A DNA stretch of 64,000 nucleotides from an uncultured Flavobacteriaceae bacterium (GCA_937944485.1 CALDYU010000012.1:62001-126000); one strand, 5' to 3'. Positions 20,573 through 30,678 are shown, counted from the first letter of the stretch. Made by a program: numbers and translations. Notes: generated from the sequence alone by a model not told the origin.

Positions 20573-20603
20573 TTGCTAGCTTGAAGGCAATTTATTAACT
20601 TTG
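20573..20603 (+). promoter_or_regulatory. Promoter of gltA
   Basis: TTG (20573-20575), 20-base spacer, TAACTTTG (20596-20603). Both elements match the Bacteroidota -33/-7 consensus. The predicted transcript leader is about 28 bases. Confidence 0.7.
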
Positions 20604-20634
20604 TAATTCACTCAAATTTTAATGAAATAGGTAT

Positions 20635-21921
20635 ATGGCAGATAAAGCAACTTTAGAATATAATGGACAGAAATTTGATTTTCCACTAATTAAAGGCACC
20701 GAAGATGAGTTGGCAATTGATATCAAAACTTTGCGCTCAGTAACTGGTGGCCTTACAACGATTGATCCGGGTTATAAAAATACAGGGTCATGTGAGAGTG
20801 GAATAACTTTTTTAGATGGTGAAAAGGGTATTTTAAGGTATCGCGGATATTCTATTGAAGAATTAGCTGAAAAAGCTGATTTTCTAGAAGTATGTTATCT
20901 GTTAATTTTCGGGGAACTTCCCAATAAAGAACAATTATCAGCTTTTCATATTGACATAAAAAATGAATCGCATGTTGATGAAGAAATGAAAAAGATTTTG
21001 GACGCTTTTCCAAAGTCGGCGCATCCTATGGGTGTACTATCTTCTTTAACCAGTGCACTTATTGCTTTTAATCCGGTGTCAGTCAATGTGACCTCCGCAG
21101 ATGATATGTATGGGGCCATCGTGCGCATCCTTGCCAAATTTCCTGTTTTAGTTTCATGGACAATGCGTAAACAAAAGGGGCTTCCTTTAGATTATGGGGA
21201 TGATAATTTAGGTTATGTCGAAAACATTCATAAAATGATGTTTAAAATGCCTACCAAAGAGTACGTGAAGAACAAAATTGTTATTGATGCTCTAGATAAA
21301 CTTTTAATACTTCATGCTGATCATGAGCAAAACTGTTCTACTTCTACAGTACGAATTGTAGGCTCTTCTCACGCAGGTTTGTTTGCTTCTTTATCAGCAG
21401 GAATTTCGGCGTTATGGGGTCCACTTCATGGTGGAGCGAATCAGGCTGTACTTGAAATGCTTGAAGCAATCGTAGCTGATGGTGGGGACACCAAAAAATA
21501 TATGGCTAAAGCCAAAGATAAAAGTGATCCCTTTAGATTAATGGGCTTCGGACATCGCGTTTATAAGAATTTTGATCCGCGTGCTAAGATTATCAAAAAG
21601 GCAGCAGATGAAATTTTAGCTGACTTGGGTATTGAAGACCCCATTTTAGATGTGGCTAAAGGCCTTGAAAAAGAAGCATTAGAAGATCAATATTTTGTAG
21701 ACAGAAAACTATATCCGAATGTAGATTTTTATTCAGGAGTAATTTATAGAGCCTTAGGGATACCTACGGAAATGTTTACGGTTATGTTTGCTTTGGGAAG
21801 ATTACCAGGTTGGATTGCGCAGTGGAGAGAGATGCGTTTACGAAATGAACCCATAGGCAGACCAAGACAGGTTTATATTGGAGAGACATTTAGATCATTT
21901 GTCGAAGTCGACAAGAGGTAG
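20635..21921 (+). CDS. gltA: Citrate synthase
   Basis: Condenses acetyl-CoA and oxaloacetate at the entry to the TCA cycle; 428 residues, the longer hexameric Gram-negative type. Active-site residues are visible: His265 in PLHGGANQA, His307 in GFGHRVYKNFDPRA and Asp364 in VDFYSG. The N-terminal segment that follows the start (LEYNGQKFDFPLIKGTE) is typical of type II enzymes. It is monocistronic, with a clear promoter and terminator. Confidence 0.98.
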   Translation: MADKATLEYNGQKFDFPLIKGTEDELAIDIKTLRSVTGGLTTIDPGYKNTGSCESGITFLDGEKGILRYRGYSIEELAEKADFLEVCYLLIFGELPNKEQLSAFHIDIKNESHVDEEMKKILDAFPKSAHPMGVLSSLTSALIAFNPVSVNVTSADDMYGAIVRILAKFPVLVSWTMRKQKGLPLDYGDDNLGYVENIHKMMFKMPTKEYVKNKIVIDALDKLLILHADHEQNCSTSTVRIVGSSHAGLFASLSAGISALWGPLHGGANQAVLEMLEAIVADGGDTKKYMAKAKDKSDPFRLMGFGHRVYKNFDPRAKIIKKAADEILADLGIEDPILDVAKGLEKEALEDQYFVDRKLYPNVDFYSGVIYRALGIPTEMFTVMFALGRLPGWIAQWREMRLRNEPIGRPRQVYIGETFRSFVEVDKR

Positions 21922-21942
21922 ATTGCTACCTTAAAAAAAAAC

Positions 21943-21979
21943 AAAAAGGCTCCTTTAAAACTTTAAAGGAGCCTTTTTT
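21943..21979 (+). terminator. Intrinsic terminator of gltA
   Basis: A near-perfect 17-bp inverted repeat, AAAAAGGCTCCTTTAAA (21943-21959) and its complement (21962-21978), ending in six T. It is the strongest terminator in the window. Confidence 0.93.
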
Positions 21980-22014
21980 ACGTAAAATTTTTAAATTTAT
22001 ATAAGAACTGCCGC

Positions 22015-22926
22015 ATGTTACAATTAAACGTAAAGGATGAAATTTCGCAACTAAAGACCGTACTTTTAGGTACTGCAGAAAGTTGTGGGCCAACGCCAAA
22101 GGCTAAGGATGCCTATGACCCGAAATCATTGGAACATATTTTGGCAGGAACATATCCGAAAGAAAAAGATATGATTCTTGAAATGAATGCCTTTGCTGCT
22201 GTTTTTAAAAAGTACAACGTTGAGGTGTTTCGCCCCGAAGTATTAAAAGACTGTAATCAGATTTTTTCTCGTGATATTGCTTTTGTTATTGATGATAAAT
22301 TAATTAAGGCTAATATTCTTCCTGATCGTGAACAAGAGTTTGATGCTATTTTGCATGTGTTAGAATACATTGATCCTGCCCATATTATTCATGCGCCGGA
22401 AGAAGTACATATTGAAGGTGGCGATGTTATGCCTTGGAAGGATTATATCTTTATAGGCACCTATACTGCAAGCGATTATTCTGAATGGATTACCGCTAGA
22501 ACGAACCAAGCGGCTGTTGATTTCATTGCGAATCAATTTCCTGATAAAACAGTAAAATCTTTTGAATTACGAAAATCAACAAATGCTAAAGAAAATGCAT
22601 TACATCTAGATTGTTGTTTTCAGCCACTGGGAAAAGGAAAAGCAATTTTACATAAAAACGGATTTTTAGTAGAAGAAGAATATCAATGGCTTGTTAATTT
22701 CTTTGGAAAAGAAAATGTATTTGAGATTTGCTCAGATGAAATGTATCAAATGTTTAGTAACGTTTTTTCCATTTCTCCTGAGGTTGTAGTTTCAGAGAAA
22801 AATTTCACTAGGTTAAATAATTGGCTTAGAGAACAAGGTTTTATCGTTGAAGAAATACCCTATGCTGAAATTGCTAAGCAAGAAGGTTTATTGCGTTGCA
22901 GTACATTACCATTAGTAAGAGAATAA
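22015..22926 (+). CDS. DDAH/arginine-deiminase-like guanidine-modifying enzyme
   Basis: Member of the guanidine-modifying (pentein) superfamily, 303 residues. These enzymes hydrolyse or transfer the guanidino group of arginine derivatives through a cysteine thiouronium intermediate. The acidic substrate motif HIEGGDV lies near residue 137, a catalytic histidine is in ALHLDCCF, and the nucleophile is probably Cys295 in LLRCSTLPLVRE. It could be a dimethylarginine dimethylaminohydrolase, an arginine deiminase or an amidinotransferase; the sequence does not settle which. ctlX follows after ten bases and argS after that. Confidence 0.8.
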   Translation: MLQLNVKDEISQLKTVLLGTAESCGPTPKAKDAYDPKSLEHILAGTYPKEKDMILEMNAFAAVFKKYNVEVFRPEVLKDCNQIFSRDIAFVIDDKLIKANILPDREQEFDAILHVLEYIDPAHIIHAPEEVHIEGGDVMPWKDYIFIGTYTASDYSEWITARTNQAAVDFIANQFPDKTVKSFELRKSTNAKENALHLDCCFQPLGKGKAILHKNGFLVEEEYQWLVNFFGKENVFEICSDEMYQMFSNVFSISPEVVVSEKNFTRLNNWLREQGFIVEEIPYAEIAKQEGLLRCSTLPLVRE

Positions 22927-22936
22927 TTTTTATAAT

Positions 22937-23866
22937 ATGCAGGTTACAAATACTATTTTGATGATTCGTCCCGTCAATTTTCGAATGAATGAGCAGACGG
23001 CGGTTAATAACTATTTTCAAGAAGAATTGAATATATCCGAAGCTTCGGTAAATGCTAGAGCGCAAGAAGAGTTTGATGCTTTTGTTCATGTCTTAAAGGC
23101 TAAAGGGGTTCATGTGATTGTTATTGAGGACACAAAAACGCCAGATACACCCGATAGTATTTTTCCTAATAATTGGATTTCTTTTCATAGTGACGGAACA
23201 GTAGGTTTGTACCCAATGTTTGCCGAAAATAGAAGACACGAGCGTAGAGAAGATGTGTTAGAACGATTAGAAAGTGAGGGGTTTCACATCGACAATATAA
23301 TGGATTATACCGCTGCAGAAGAAGAACAGCTATATTTAGAAGGTACAGGAAGCTTGCTACTCGATCGTGTCAATCAAAAAGTGTATTGTGCTTTATCATC
23401 GAGAGCTGAGGAAGATTTAATTATAGAATTTTGCGAAGATTTTGATTGTATGCCTATCATATTTACGGCAAATCAAACGGTAGATGGTAAGCGTCTTCCT
23501 ATATATCATACCAATGTCATGATGTGTTTAGCAGAAACATTTGCGGTAATTTGTTTAGATACGATAGATGATAAAAAGGAGAAGAAAAATATAGTGCATC
23601 ATTTAAAAGAAAGTGGAAAAGAAATCATCACCATTACCGAAAAACAAATGCATCATTTCGCTGGTAATATGCTTCAAGTTTTAGGTACAGCCGATAAGCG
23701 CTATCTTGTAATGAGTACTCAAGCTTATGAAAGTTTGAGTGATACTCAAATTCTAACTATAGAGAAGCACTGTGAGATTGTACACAGTTCTTTAGGAACG
23801 ATAGAAACTTGCGGTGGCGGTAGTGCCCGTTGCATGATGGCAGAGGTATTTTTGCCTAGAGCATAA
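22937..23866 (+). CDS. ctlX: CtlX-type citrulline/guanidine hydrolase
   Basis: Second pentein-fold enzyme, 309 residues, of the CtlX family first linked to citrulline use. The N-terminal IRPVNFRMNEQTAVNNYF, the motif SIFPNNWISFHSDGTV and the C-terminal CGGGSARCMMAEVF, with the likely nucleophile Cys299, fit the family. It is probably cotranscribed with the preceding DDAH-like gene (ten-base gap). The pair suggests breakdown of arginine or citrulline; the true substrate is not deducible. Confidence 0.85.
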   Translation: MQVTNTILMIRPVNFRMNEQTAVNNYFQEELNISEASVNARAQEEFDAFVHVLKAKGVHVIVIEDTKTPDTPDSIFPNNWISFHSDGTVGLYPMFAENRRHERREDVLERLESEGFHIDNIMDYTAAEEEQLYLEGTGSLLLDRVNQKVYCALSSRAEEDLIIEFCEDFDCMPIIFTANQTVDGKRLPIYHTNVMMCLAETFAVICLDTIDDKKEKKNIVHHLKESGKEIITITEKQMHHFAGNMLQVLGTADKRYLVMSTQAYESLSDTQILTIEKHCEIVHSSLGTIETCGGGSARCMMAEVFLPRA

Positions 23867-23952
23867 ACTTCGCATTTAGATCGTTTAAACCTTTTATATG
23901 TACGCCAATAAGGCTAAAATTACTTAATTTCGCAGCCTTAGAAACTAATATA

Positions 23953-25737
23953 ATGAGCATTCAAGCCATTTTAGAAAACCAAGTCAAGCAGGCTGTATTA
24001 AAGATTTTTAATGCAGAATTACCAGTTGTTGAATTTCAACCAACACGCAGAGATTTTGAAGGTGATATTACTGTAGTGGTGTTTCCTATGTTACGCGTCG
24101 TAAAAGGTAATCCGGTGCAGATTGGCAATGAAATTGGCACCTATTTAAAAGCAAACCTGACTGAAGTATCTGATTTTAATGTGGTCAAAGGCTTTCTTAA
24201 TCTTGTTATTGCTGACGCTTTTTATATTGACTTTTTTAATGAGATAAAAGATAAAACCGATTACGGTAGGGTTGATGCAGCGTCTGAGAAAAGCGTAATG
24301 GTAGAATATTCTTCTCCGAATACTAACAAACCTTTGCACTTAGGGCATATTCGAAATAATCTCTTAGGCTATTCAGTCGCGGAAATTTTAAAGGCATCAG
24401 GAAAGAATGTCTACAAAACTCAAATCATCAACGACAGAGGTATTCATATCTGTAAAAGCATGTTGGCTTGGCAACGTTTTGGAAGTGATGAAACACCAGA
24501 AAGCACAGGTTTGAAGGGGGATAAGTTGGTGGGGAATTACTATGTCGCTTTTAACAATGTATACCAAGAGGAGATTGCTGAAATGGTGGCAAAGGGTATG
24601 GATGAAAAAATTGCCACAAAAGAAGCTCCAATTTTGCTTGAGGCTCAAGAGATGCTTCAAAAGTGGGAAGCTGGTGACGAAAAAGTTGTATCCCTTTGGC
24701 GAAAAATGAATGGATGGGTATATGATGGTTTTGAAGTCACTTATAAAAATTTAGGGGTTGATTTTGATAAGCTCTATTATGAAAGTGACACCTATTTATT
24801 AGGGAAGGAATTTGTTAAAGAAGGATTGGAGAAAAAAGTTTTTGAAGAGGACCCTGATGGTTCGGTTTGGTGTGATTTGACTGATGAGGGACTTGATAGA
24901 AAAATAGTTTTGCGTTCAGATGGTACCGCAGTTTATATGACCCAAGATATTGGCACCGCTATTCAGCGTGTAAAGGATTATCCTGATATTAACGGAATGG
25001 TTTATACTGTTGGTAACGAGCAAGACTACCATTTTAAAGTCTTGTTTCTCATTTTGAAAAAATTAGGGTTTTCTTGGGCAGAACAATTACACCACTTGAG
25101 TTATGGCATGGTAGATTTACCCAGTGGTAAGATGAAAAGCCGTGAAGGTACCGTTGTTGATGCCGATGATTTAATGACAGATATGACATTGACTGCCGAA
25201 AAAATATCAAAAGAGTTAGGTAAACTTGAAGGTTATACAGAAGAAGAAAAGCAAGCGCTGTATAAAATAGTCGGTTTAGGTGCTTTGAAATATTATATTT
25301 TAAAAGTTGACCCTAAGAAACGAATCTTATTTAACCCTGAAGAATCGGTTGATTTTCAAGGCAACACAGGGCCCTTTATACAATATACTTATGCCAGAAT
25401 ACAGTCAATTAAAAGAAAGGCCGATAGTATGAATGTGAAATGGAAACAGGCTGTAGTGCAGACAAGCATACATCCTAAGGAAAAAGAACTTATTAAATTA
25501 TTGGGTCAATTTCCTGAAGCAATTCAACTTGCAGCTACAAACTATAGTCCCGCTTTAATTGCTAACTATGTCTATGATTTGGTAAAAGAATTTAATTCTT
25601 TTTACCAGCAGGTTCCTATATTAGCAGCTGATAATGATGCCTTAAAGGTTTACCGTGTGCAATTATCTCATAAAATTGGTGAAGTAATTGCAACGGGCTT
25701 TGAATTGTTAGGAATTGCAGTTCCTCAACGAATGTAG
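23953..25737 (+). CDS. argS: Arginyl-tRNA synthetase
   Basis: Charges tRNA-Arg, 594 residues. The N-terminal Add-1 domain precedes the class I signature HLGH at 129-132 (KPLHLGHIRNN); the KMSKS-equivalent is KMKSR near 393-397. The C-terminal anticodon-binding domain contains the typical NYVYDLVKEFNSFYQQVPIL. It lies 86 bases after ctlX. A weak -7-like TAATTTCG is seen before it. Confidence 0.97.
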   Translation: MSIQAILENQVKQAVLKIFNAELPVVEFQPTRRDFEGDITVVVFPMLRVVKGNPVQIGNEIGTYLKANLTEVSDFNVVKGFLNLVIADAFYIDFFNEIKDKTDYGRVDAASEKSVMVEYSSPNTNKPLHLGHIRNNLLGYSVAEILKASGKNVYKTQIINDRGIHICKSMLAWQRFGSDETPESTGLKGDKLVGNYYVAFNNVYQEEIAEMVAKGMDEKIATKEAPILLEAQEMLQKWEAGDEKVVSLWRKMNGWVYDGFEVTYKNLGVDFDKLYYESDTYLLGKEFVKEGLEKKVFEEDPDGSVWCDLTDEGLDRKIVLRSDGTAVYMTQDIGTAIQRVKDYPDINGMVYTVGNEQDYHFKVLFLILKKLGFSWAEQLHHLSYGMVDLPSGKMKSREGTVVDADDLMTDMTLTAEKISKELGKLEGYTEEEKQALYKIVGLGALKYYILKVDPKKRILFNPEESVDFQGNTGPFIQYTYARIQSIKRKADSMNVKWKQAVVQTSIHPKEKELIKLLGQFPEAIQLAATNYSPALIANYVYDLVKEFNSFYQQVPILAADNDALKVYRVQLSHKIGEVIATGFELLGIAVPQRM

Positions 25738-25780
25738 CTGCTTCAAAACAATTTTAAACACTTTTCGTAGTTGTTAAGCT

Positions 25781-26611
25781 ATGTTTTCTTGGGAATTTTT
25801 TAAGGTTGTCATGGTTTTGTACATAGTAGGGCATACCCTGTACATCATTTACTATGCGATTGATCTATATCAATTTAACCCTTTTGTTAGCATACAGCCC
25901 TTAACAGCTTCTGAGCAAGCCTTTATTTCTGAAAACTTTCCAGTATACCAAGAGTTTACTTCAAAACAAAGATCAAAATGTAATGAACGTATTGTTTGGT
26001 TTAGGAGCAAAAAAAATTTCGTTTTCTATGGCGATATTTCTCAAAAAAAAGAATTGAAATTATTACTCAGTGCGACAACTGTAATTATGACTTTAGGATT
26101 GCGGCAATATCGTATGATGCGATCACTACGTCGCATTATTATATATCCTACACAATATTATTCTAGAATAAATAAGCGATATCATTTGGGGGAATACAAC
26201 CCAAATTTCAAAGCCATTATTTTATCGGCAGATAAGATATGGGAAGGCTTTAGCAACCGAACAGATAATAGAAATTTGGCTATGCATGAGTTTGCGCATG
26301 CGCTTAGTTTTGAAATGGACAAAAATCGATCTTGGCAAGGGCGTAAATTTAGACTTGGATTAAGACGAATTAGCAAACTGTTTTCTCAAGAAGAATTTAT
26401 TGTAAAATTGGCAGCGTCAGCCTATTTTAGGGCTTATGGACTTACTAACTTACAAGAATTTTTTTCAGTAGCTGTTGAAAATTATTTTGAGACCCCTAAA
26501 ATCTTTAAGAACGATTTTCCATATTTATTTAGCGAAATAAAATTAATGTTGAATATGGATTTTCTTTACGATAAAGAAAGTGGCACATTTAAAATTTCAA
26601 TCGAAAACTAA
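25781..26611 (+). CDS. M90 (MtfA-like) zinc peptidase, membrane-anchored
   Basis: 276 residues. An N-terminal hydrophobic segment (residues 7-25, VVMVLYIVGHTLYIIYYAI) likely anchors it, followed by the MtfA/M90 domain. The zinc motif HEFAH is at 169-173, and the downstream NLQEFFSVAVENYFE supplies a glutamate as probable third ligand. In E. coli MtfA links to glucose-transport regulation through Mlc; that target is not seen here. Its 3' end overlaps the convergent TonB-receptor gene by 23 bases. Confidence 0.8.
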   Translation: MFSWEFFKVVMVLYIVGHTLYIIYYAIDLYQFNPFVSIQPLTASEQAFISENFPVYQEFTSKQRSKCNERIVWFRSKKNFVFYGDISQKKELKLLLSATTVIMTLGLRQYRMMRSLRRIIIYPTQYYSRINKRYHLGEYNPNFKAIILSADKIWEGFSNRTDNRNLAMHEFAHALSFEMDKNRSWQGRKFRLGLRRISKLFSQEEFIVKLAASAYFRAYGLTNLQEFFSVAVENYFETPKIFKNDFPYLFSEIKLMLNMDFLYDKESGTFKISIEN

Positions 26612-29150
26612 AATTAGGCGTTATTCCTAATGAAAAACTCTCTACAGTTTCTATAACATTGTTGCCGTTGATCTGAAAATAAGTATTTAAAATATTATTT
26701 TTATCTGTGAAGTTTAATACGGATACGCCAGCTGTAGCCTTTATTTCCGACCCTAAAGTAAAATTATAAATTACTGAGGCATCTGCTCTTAAATAATCGC
26801 TCAGTCGACTACTATTTGCTTCTTGGTAGTTTATTCGAGCAGGGAAAATGGTATTGTCGATAGGATTGTTCAAATCAGGCTCTGTGAATGGTTTTCCAGA
26901 TCTATAATTTAAACCCAAGCCAAATTTTAATTTGTTAAAGGTATAGGTCCCTGCAAAAGTGGCAGTATGGCGAATATCTAAGTTATTTGGAAATGTTGTA
27001 GGGCCAATGTCTTGAAATTCAAAGGTGTAGTTGTTCAAATTATAAGCATAACTAGCCCAAAGACTATATGCATTCGTCTTCTTATTGATTAAGAACTCAA
27101 TTCCTTTTATTGCATATTTGCCAAGCTCTCCGTTGAATTGATTTTGATTTTGAAAGCCTTGGGTGGCAGTGCTTATGCCATCAACCTCTTTATAAAAACC
27201 TTCGAGACCCACATAAAGAGTTTGAGTATCATAATTTATTCCAGCAGAAATATGTTGACTTTTCGTGATGGGCAAATTTTGTCCATTAGAAAGAATCCAC
27301 CTTCTTTTTTCAATACCTAAAAAGTTTTGTTCTAGATCAAGAACCTGATTAACAGCTTGGCTTTTTATTTCTCCTAAGAGAGTCACATTAAAGGCTTTAG
27401 TAAGCGCATAATTAATATTTAAGCGGGGCTCAATAACTGATTCGTTAAATAAACCACTGTTGTTATAAAGGCTTAATCGTATGCCACCCTTTGCACGTAA
27501 TTTAGAATTAGGTGTAACATACCCTAATTCTGTAAAAAAGGCTTGTGTTAGAACTTCATCGGTTACGGTACTGCTAAATGGTGGTTGCGTAACATCAGTT
27601 CCATTAGTTATACTAGTCTCAATGAGTTGATACCCTCCAGACCACGTTAGATCATTTGTTAGTTTATAATCAGCACTCAGTTGTAAGGCTTTTTCAATAA
27701 CGTTATTGTTTTGAAAAAAAATCTGTTGTCCATTGGCATCAATATTTATAGCATCAAGATTATAGTTAGTGTAATACGAATTTAAAAAGGTAGAAAATTT
27801 GTTGGTCCAATTACTTTTTAAACTACTACCAAACGAAAAATTAGTTTGATTTAATTCGCTTGAAGTCTGTGTATTGGTATTTATGTCACGCTCATTATAG
27901 TTTAAAAAATTATTGATATTGATAAAGCTAAAACGGAGTTTTTGCTTTTCATTAATGTCATACAAAAGCTTAGCGGTAAAATCATAAAAGTAGAATTGAT
28001 CATTTCTTTCGACATTTAGGTTTTGAGCAATACCATCACGTATTTGGTTATTCAAAAATGCTTTTTTAAAAAAGTTACTAAAGGTGGCTGTTTCTATGAA
28101 ATCAGTAAGTGCCCGTCTTCCAGAAAATTGGAATGCTATTTTTTTTCCTAAAGGTATTTGTGCAAAGGCATCACCACTTATGAAATTAAAGCCTGCACCT
28201 GCATAATATTCATCAGTTAATTCATTCTTAGTGCGCATATCTATGATACCACTTACGCCATCGCCGTAGCGGGCACTAGTACCATTTTTGATGAGGTTAA
28301 TCTTATCAGTTAAATAGGGGTTAAAAGCTGAAATGAGTCCGAAAAAATGTCCTGATTGATACATTTTAATACCATCCCACAAAATCAAGTTTTGATCATT
28401 GCTACCTCCCCTAATGTTAATATCAGAAACCGTTTCATCAATACTTTTTACTCCTGGTAAGGCTTGTACAGATTGTAGTACATCAGGTTCAATTAAACCA
28501 GGTAGTATTCCAAACGCTTCTGTATTCATGGTAATGCTACCGTCAAAATTCTTGACTAAACCTTTGGTTAAGAAATCATAGACGACCACTTCTTCTAATT
28601 GTTGATAAAACTCAGATAATAACAATGTTTGGCAAGGGCTATGGCTAACTAATTCTTCAGCATTAACGAAAAGTGTTTTGAAACCTATATGTTTGATCTG
28701 TATAACAGCTTTATGGGGTACATTTTTGAGGTAAAATCGACCAAGAGAATCTGTCATTACGGAGCGTTCAGAACCAAGCACTTCGATATTTGCTCCCGCT
28801 ACCGTATTTTGTTCGTAATTGTCAAGAACAATACCGCATATTCTTGATAGGGTAGTTTTGGTTATGGTATAATATCGATCATTTAATTTGGCTATCGTTA
28901 GGTTAGTTTGGGCGGTAATACTTTCTATAATTTCTGAGAGAATTTGAGTTTTCGGAATTATAACATTGATCTTTTCAAGATCAACATCTACATAAGAAAA
29001 CTTAATTTCAAAAGTACGTTCAAGTTCTTGTACAAATTTTATAAGAGCTGTAGTGTTTTGCGATGTTTCTTGTGCACTTGTTATGTGAAAGGAAAGTAGT
29101 AATCCAAGGCAGCAAAAAAAACCAATAAATTTACTGCGTGTTCTCAGCAT
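26589..29150 (-). CDS. TonB-dependent receptor with STN signalling domain
   Basis: Outer-membrane ligand-gated transporter, about 853 residues from the ATG at 29150; the frame is open to 29174. After a signal peptide ending TSAQ, an STN-type domain covers about residues 25-100, then a carboxypeptidase-regulatory-like beta-sandwich, a plug with DINIRGGSNDQNLILWDGIK, and a beta-barrel ending in SFRLKF. The STN domain and the adjoining FecR and ECF sigma genes indicate FecA-style surface signalling. No SusD partner is present, so a glycan utilisation locus is unlikely. The substrate is unknown. The start overlaps the end of fecR by 20 bases. Confidence 0.88.
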   Translation of the reverse strand: MLRTRSKFIGFFCCLGLLLSFHITSAQETSQNTTALIKFVQELERTFEIKFSYVDVDLEKINVIIPKTQILSEIIESITAQTNLTIAKLNDRYYTITKTTLSRICGIVLDNYEQNTVAGANIEVLGSERSVMTDSLGRFYLKNVPHKAVIQIKHIGFKTLFVNAEELVSHSPCQTLLLSEFYQQLEEVVVYDFLTKGLVKNFDGSITMNTEAFGILPGLIEPDVLQSVQALPGVKSIDETVSDINIRGGSNDQNLILWDGIKMYQSGHFFGLISAFNPYLTDKINLIKNGTSARYGDGVSGIIDMRTKNELTDEYYAGAGFNFISGDAFAQIPLGKKIAFQFSGRRALTDFIETATFSNFFKKAFLNNQIRDGIAQNLNVERNDQFYFYDFTAKLLYDINEKQKLRFSFININNFLNYNERDINTNTQTSSELNQTNFSFGSSLKSNWTNKFSTFLNSYYTNYNLDAINIDANGQQIFFQNNNVIEKALQLSADYKLTNDLTWSGGYQLIETSITNGTDVTQPPFSSTVTDEVLTQAFFTELGYVTPNSKLRAKGGIRLSLYNNSGLFNESVIEPRLNINYALTKAFNVTLLGEIKSQAVNQVLDLEQNFLGIEKRRWILSNGQNLPITKSQHISAGINYDTQTLYVGLEGFYKEVDGISTATQGFQNQNQFNGELGKYAIKGIEFLINKKTNAYSLWASYAYNLNNYTFEFQDIGPTTFPNNLDIRHTATFAGTYTFNKLKFGLGLNYRSGKPFTEPDLNNPIDNTIFPARINYQEANSSRLSDYLRADASVIYNFTLGSEIKATAGVSVLNFTDKNNILNTYFQINGNNVIETVESFSLGITPNFSFRLKF

Positions 29151-30042
29151 AAAAAAGCACTTTTTTCCCTTCAAATTTAAACTTTATTCTTGAAGGTGTG
29201 CTAATACTTTGTAACGCCAAATTAGAATTTCTATTGCTAAATGTACCTGTAAAAAGTTGGTCTAAATCTACATTCTTAGTTTCTACGATAATATCGTGCT
29301 GTCTTTCGAATTCGTCAAGTACATATTTTAGAGGTACGCTCTTGAAAGAACTTTCAGAATTTATCCAAGAAGGGGTATTAGAAATAGATTCTTCTGATGC
29401 AATTAACTTATTATCAATCACAACAAAAGAACTACCCGCTGGTAATTTTGTTTCTTTCTCATTATAGGTGACACTAACTAATCCTTCATAGCAGGTAACT
29501 TCGAAAAAATTATTACGATTCTCAACATTAAATTGGGTTCCTAAGACAGCAACAGTTCCAGTAGCCGTTGTGACCGTAAAACGCTCGCCTTTAGCAACTT
29601 TAAAAAATGCCTCACCATTTAAGCGCACGTTTCGATGATCATCCCAATCTTTTTTGCTGTATGAAAGTTCTGAATCTGCATTTAATAACACTTCAGAATT
29701 GTCAGGTAGTAGAAGTTCTTTACTTTCTGCAAAAGCAGTTTTTAGTGATACATCTAAATTATTAATATAAAAATAAGAGCCTGTTAACAAAACAGCGATC
29801 ACTGCTGCAACACGCATAAACTTTTTAAAAGGATGCAATTGAATTACCTTTTTAGATGCAAGGGTTTGTCTATTTTTAAATGCGCTTAAAGCCTCCTCCA
29901 CATCAAAGTCAATTTGCTCTAGCGAATCGGTGGCACGAATAATTCGCTCATAAGAGGCATAAGCCTCTGACTCTTTAAATGCTAATAGCTCAGCATCGGT
30001 TAGCTCATTATTTAGCCATTTTGCTAAATGATTTTCTTGCAT
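29131..30042 (-). CDS. FecR-family anti-sigma factor
   Basis: Inner-membrane regulator that relays the receptor signal to the sigma factor, 303 residues. The N-terminal cytoplasmic part contains the short anti-sigma region (LAKWLNNELTDAELLAF), a single membrane segment lies near residues 76-92 (AAVIAVLLTGSYFYINN), and the periplasmic FecR domain has GEAFFKVAKGERFTVTT. A C-terminal DUF4974-like domain follows. The sigma gene lies 102 bases upstream and the receptor overlaps downstream. Confidence 0.92.
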   Translation of the reverse strand: MQENHLAKWLNNELTDAELLAFKESEAYASYERIIRATDSLEQIDFDVEEALSAFKNRQTLASKKVIQLHPFKKFMRVAAVIAVLLTGSYFYINNLDVSLKTAFAESKELLLPDNSEVLLNADSELSYSKKDWDDHRNVRLNGEAFFKVAKGERFTVTTATGTVAVLGTQFNVENRNNFFEVTCYEGLVSVTYNEKETKLPAGSSFVVIDNKLIASEESISNTPSWINSESSFKSVPLKYVLDEFERQHDIIVETKNVDLDQLFTGTFSNRNSNLALQSISTPSRIKFKFEGKKVLFYAENTQ

Positions 30043-30144
30043 GACTTTTGTCTTAGTGCTTTAGTAACAACTGTTTACGTAAAAACCCTACTTTCATATT
30101 GAAAACGTTAAAATAAGATTTATCATTTTAAATTTCGAATAGGT

Positions 30145-30678
30145 TCAAATACCATCAATTTTTTCTCTTAAATTTTTAAGGGCTAAGTGCATCCTTTTTT
30201 CAATGGCTTTTACACTAACACCTTCAATAGCGGCAATCTCCTTGTATTTTTTTCCATCAACACGATTAAGTAAAAACGTAACACGTTGATTTTCAGGTAA
30301 ATTCTCTAATGCCGAATTTAATTTATCTCTAAATTCATTTTCTTCCATTATAAATTCAGGTGATTCGTTCGTCGTTTTTAAGTTCTTGTCAGCGTATTTT
30401 AAACGAACTTTTTCCGCTTTGATTACGTTGAGATAGAGGTTATTTGCAACCGTATATACAAAAGACTTCGCTTTCTCAGGTTTTACCTTGGCGCAATTTT
30501 CCCATAGCCTAACGAAAGCTTCTTGAACAGCATCATGCGCCTTTTCTTCATTGCCGAATTTATAATATATGTAATTAAATATCGTTTTAGAATTAGCCTT
30601 GAAGATATTGCTAAAAACTTCTTCTTTACAAACGTTATCGTTGTCTTTAATTTCCAATAAGGTGTTGGTTTTCGCCAA
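30145..30678 (-). CDS. ECF RNA polymerase sigma factor
   Basis: Extracytoplasmic-function sigma factor, 177 residues, Bacteroidota family 1 type. Region 2 (IFNYIYYKFGNEEKAHDAVQEAFVRLWEN) and region 4 (LPENQRVTFLLNRVDGKKYKEIAAIEGVSVKAIEKRM) are both intact; these descriptions are by segment. The only in-frame initiator is TTG at 30678; upstream the frame soon meets a stop. It presumably activates the TonB receptor operon and perhaps the divergent lipoprotein gene. Confidence 0.92.
   Translation of the reverse strand: MAKTNTLLEIKDNDNVCKEEVFSNIFKANSKTIFNYIYYKFGNEEKAHDAVQEAFVRLWENCAKVKPEKAKSFVYTVANNLYLNVIKAEKVRLKYADKNLKTTNESPEFIMEENEFRDKLNSALENLPENQRVTFLLNRVDGKKYKEIAAIEGVSVKAIEKRMHLALKNLREKIDGI

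Noticed and set aside
26589..30678. A Sus-type polysaccharide utilisation locus
   Set aside because: There is a TonB receptor with sigma and FecR but no SusD-like lipoprotein or glycoside hydrolase next to it.
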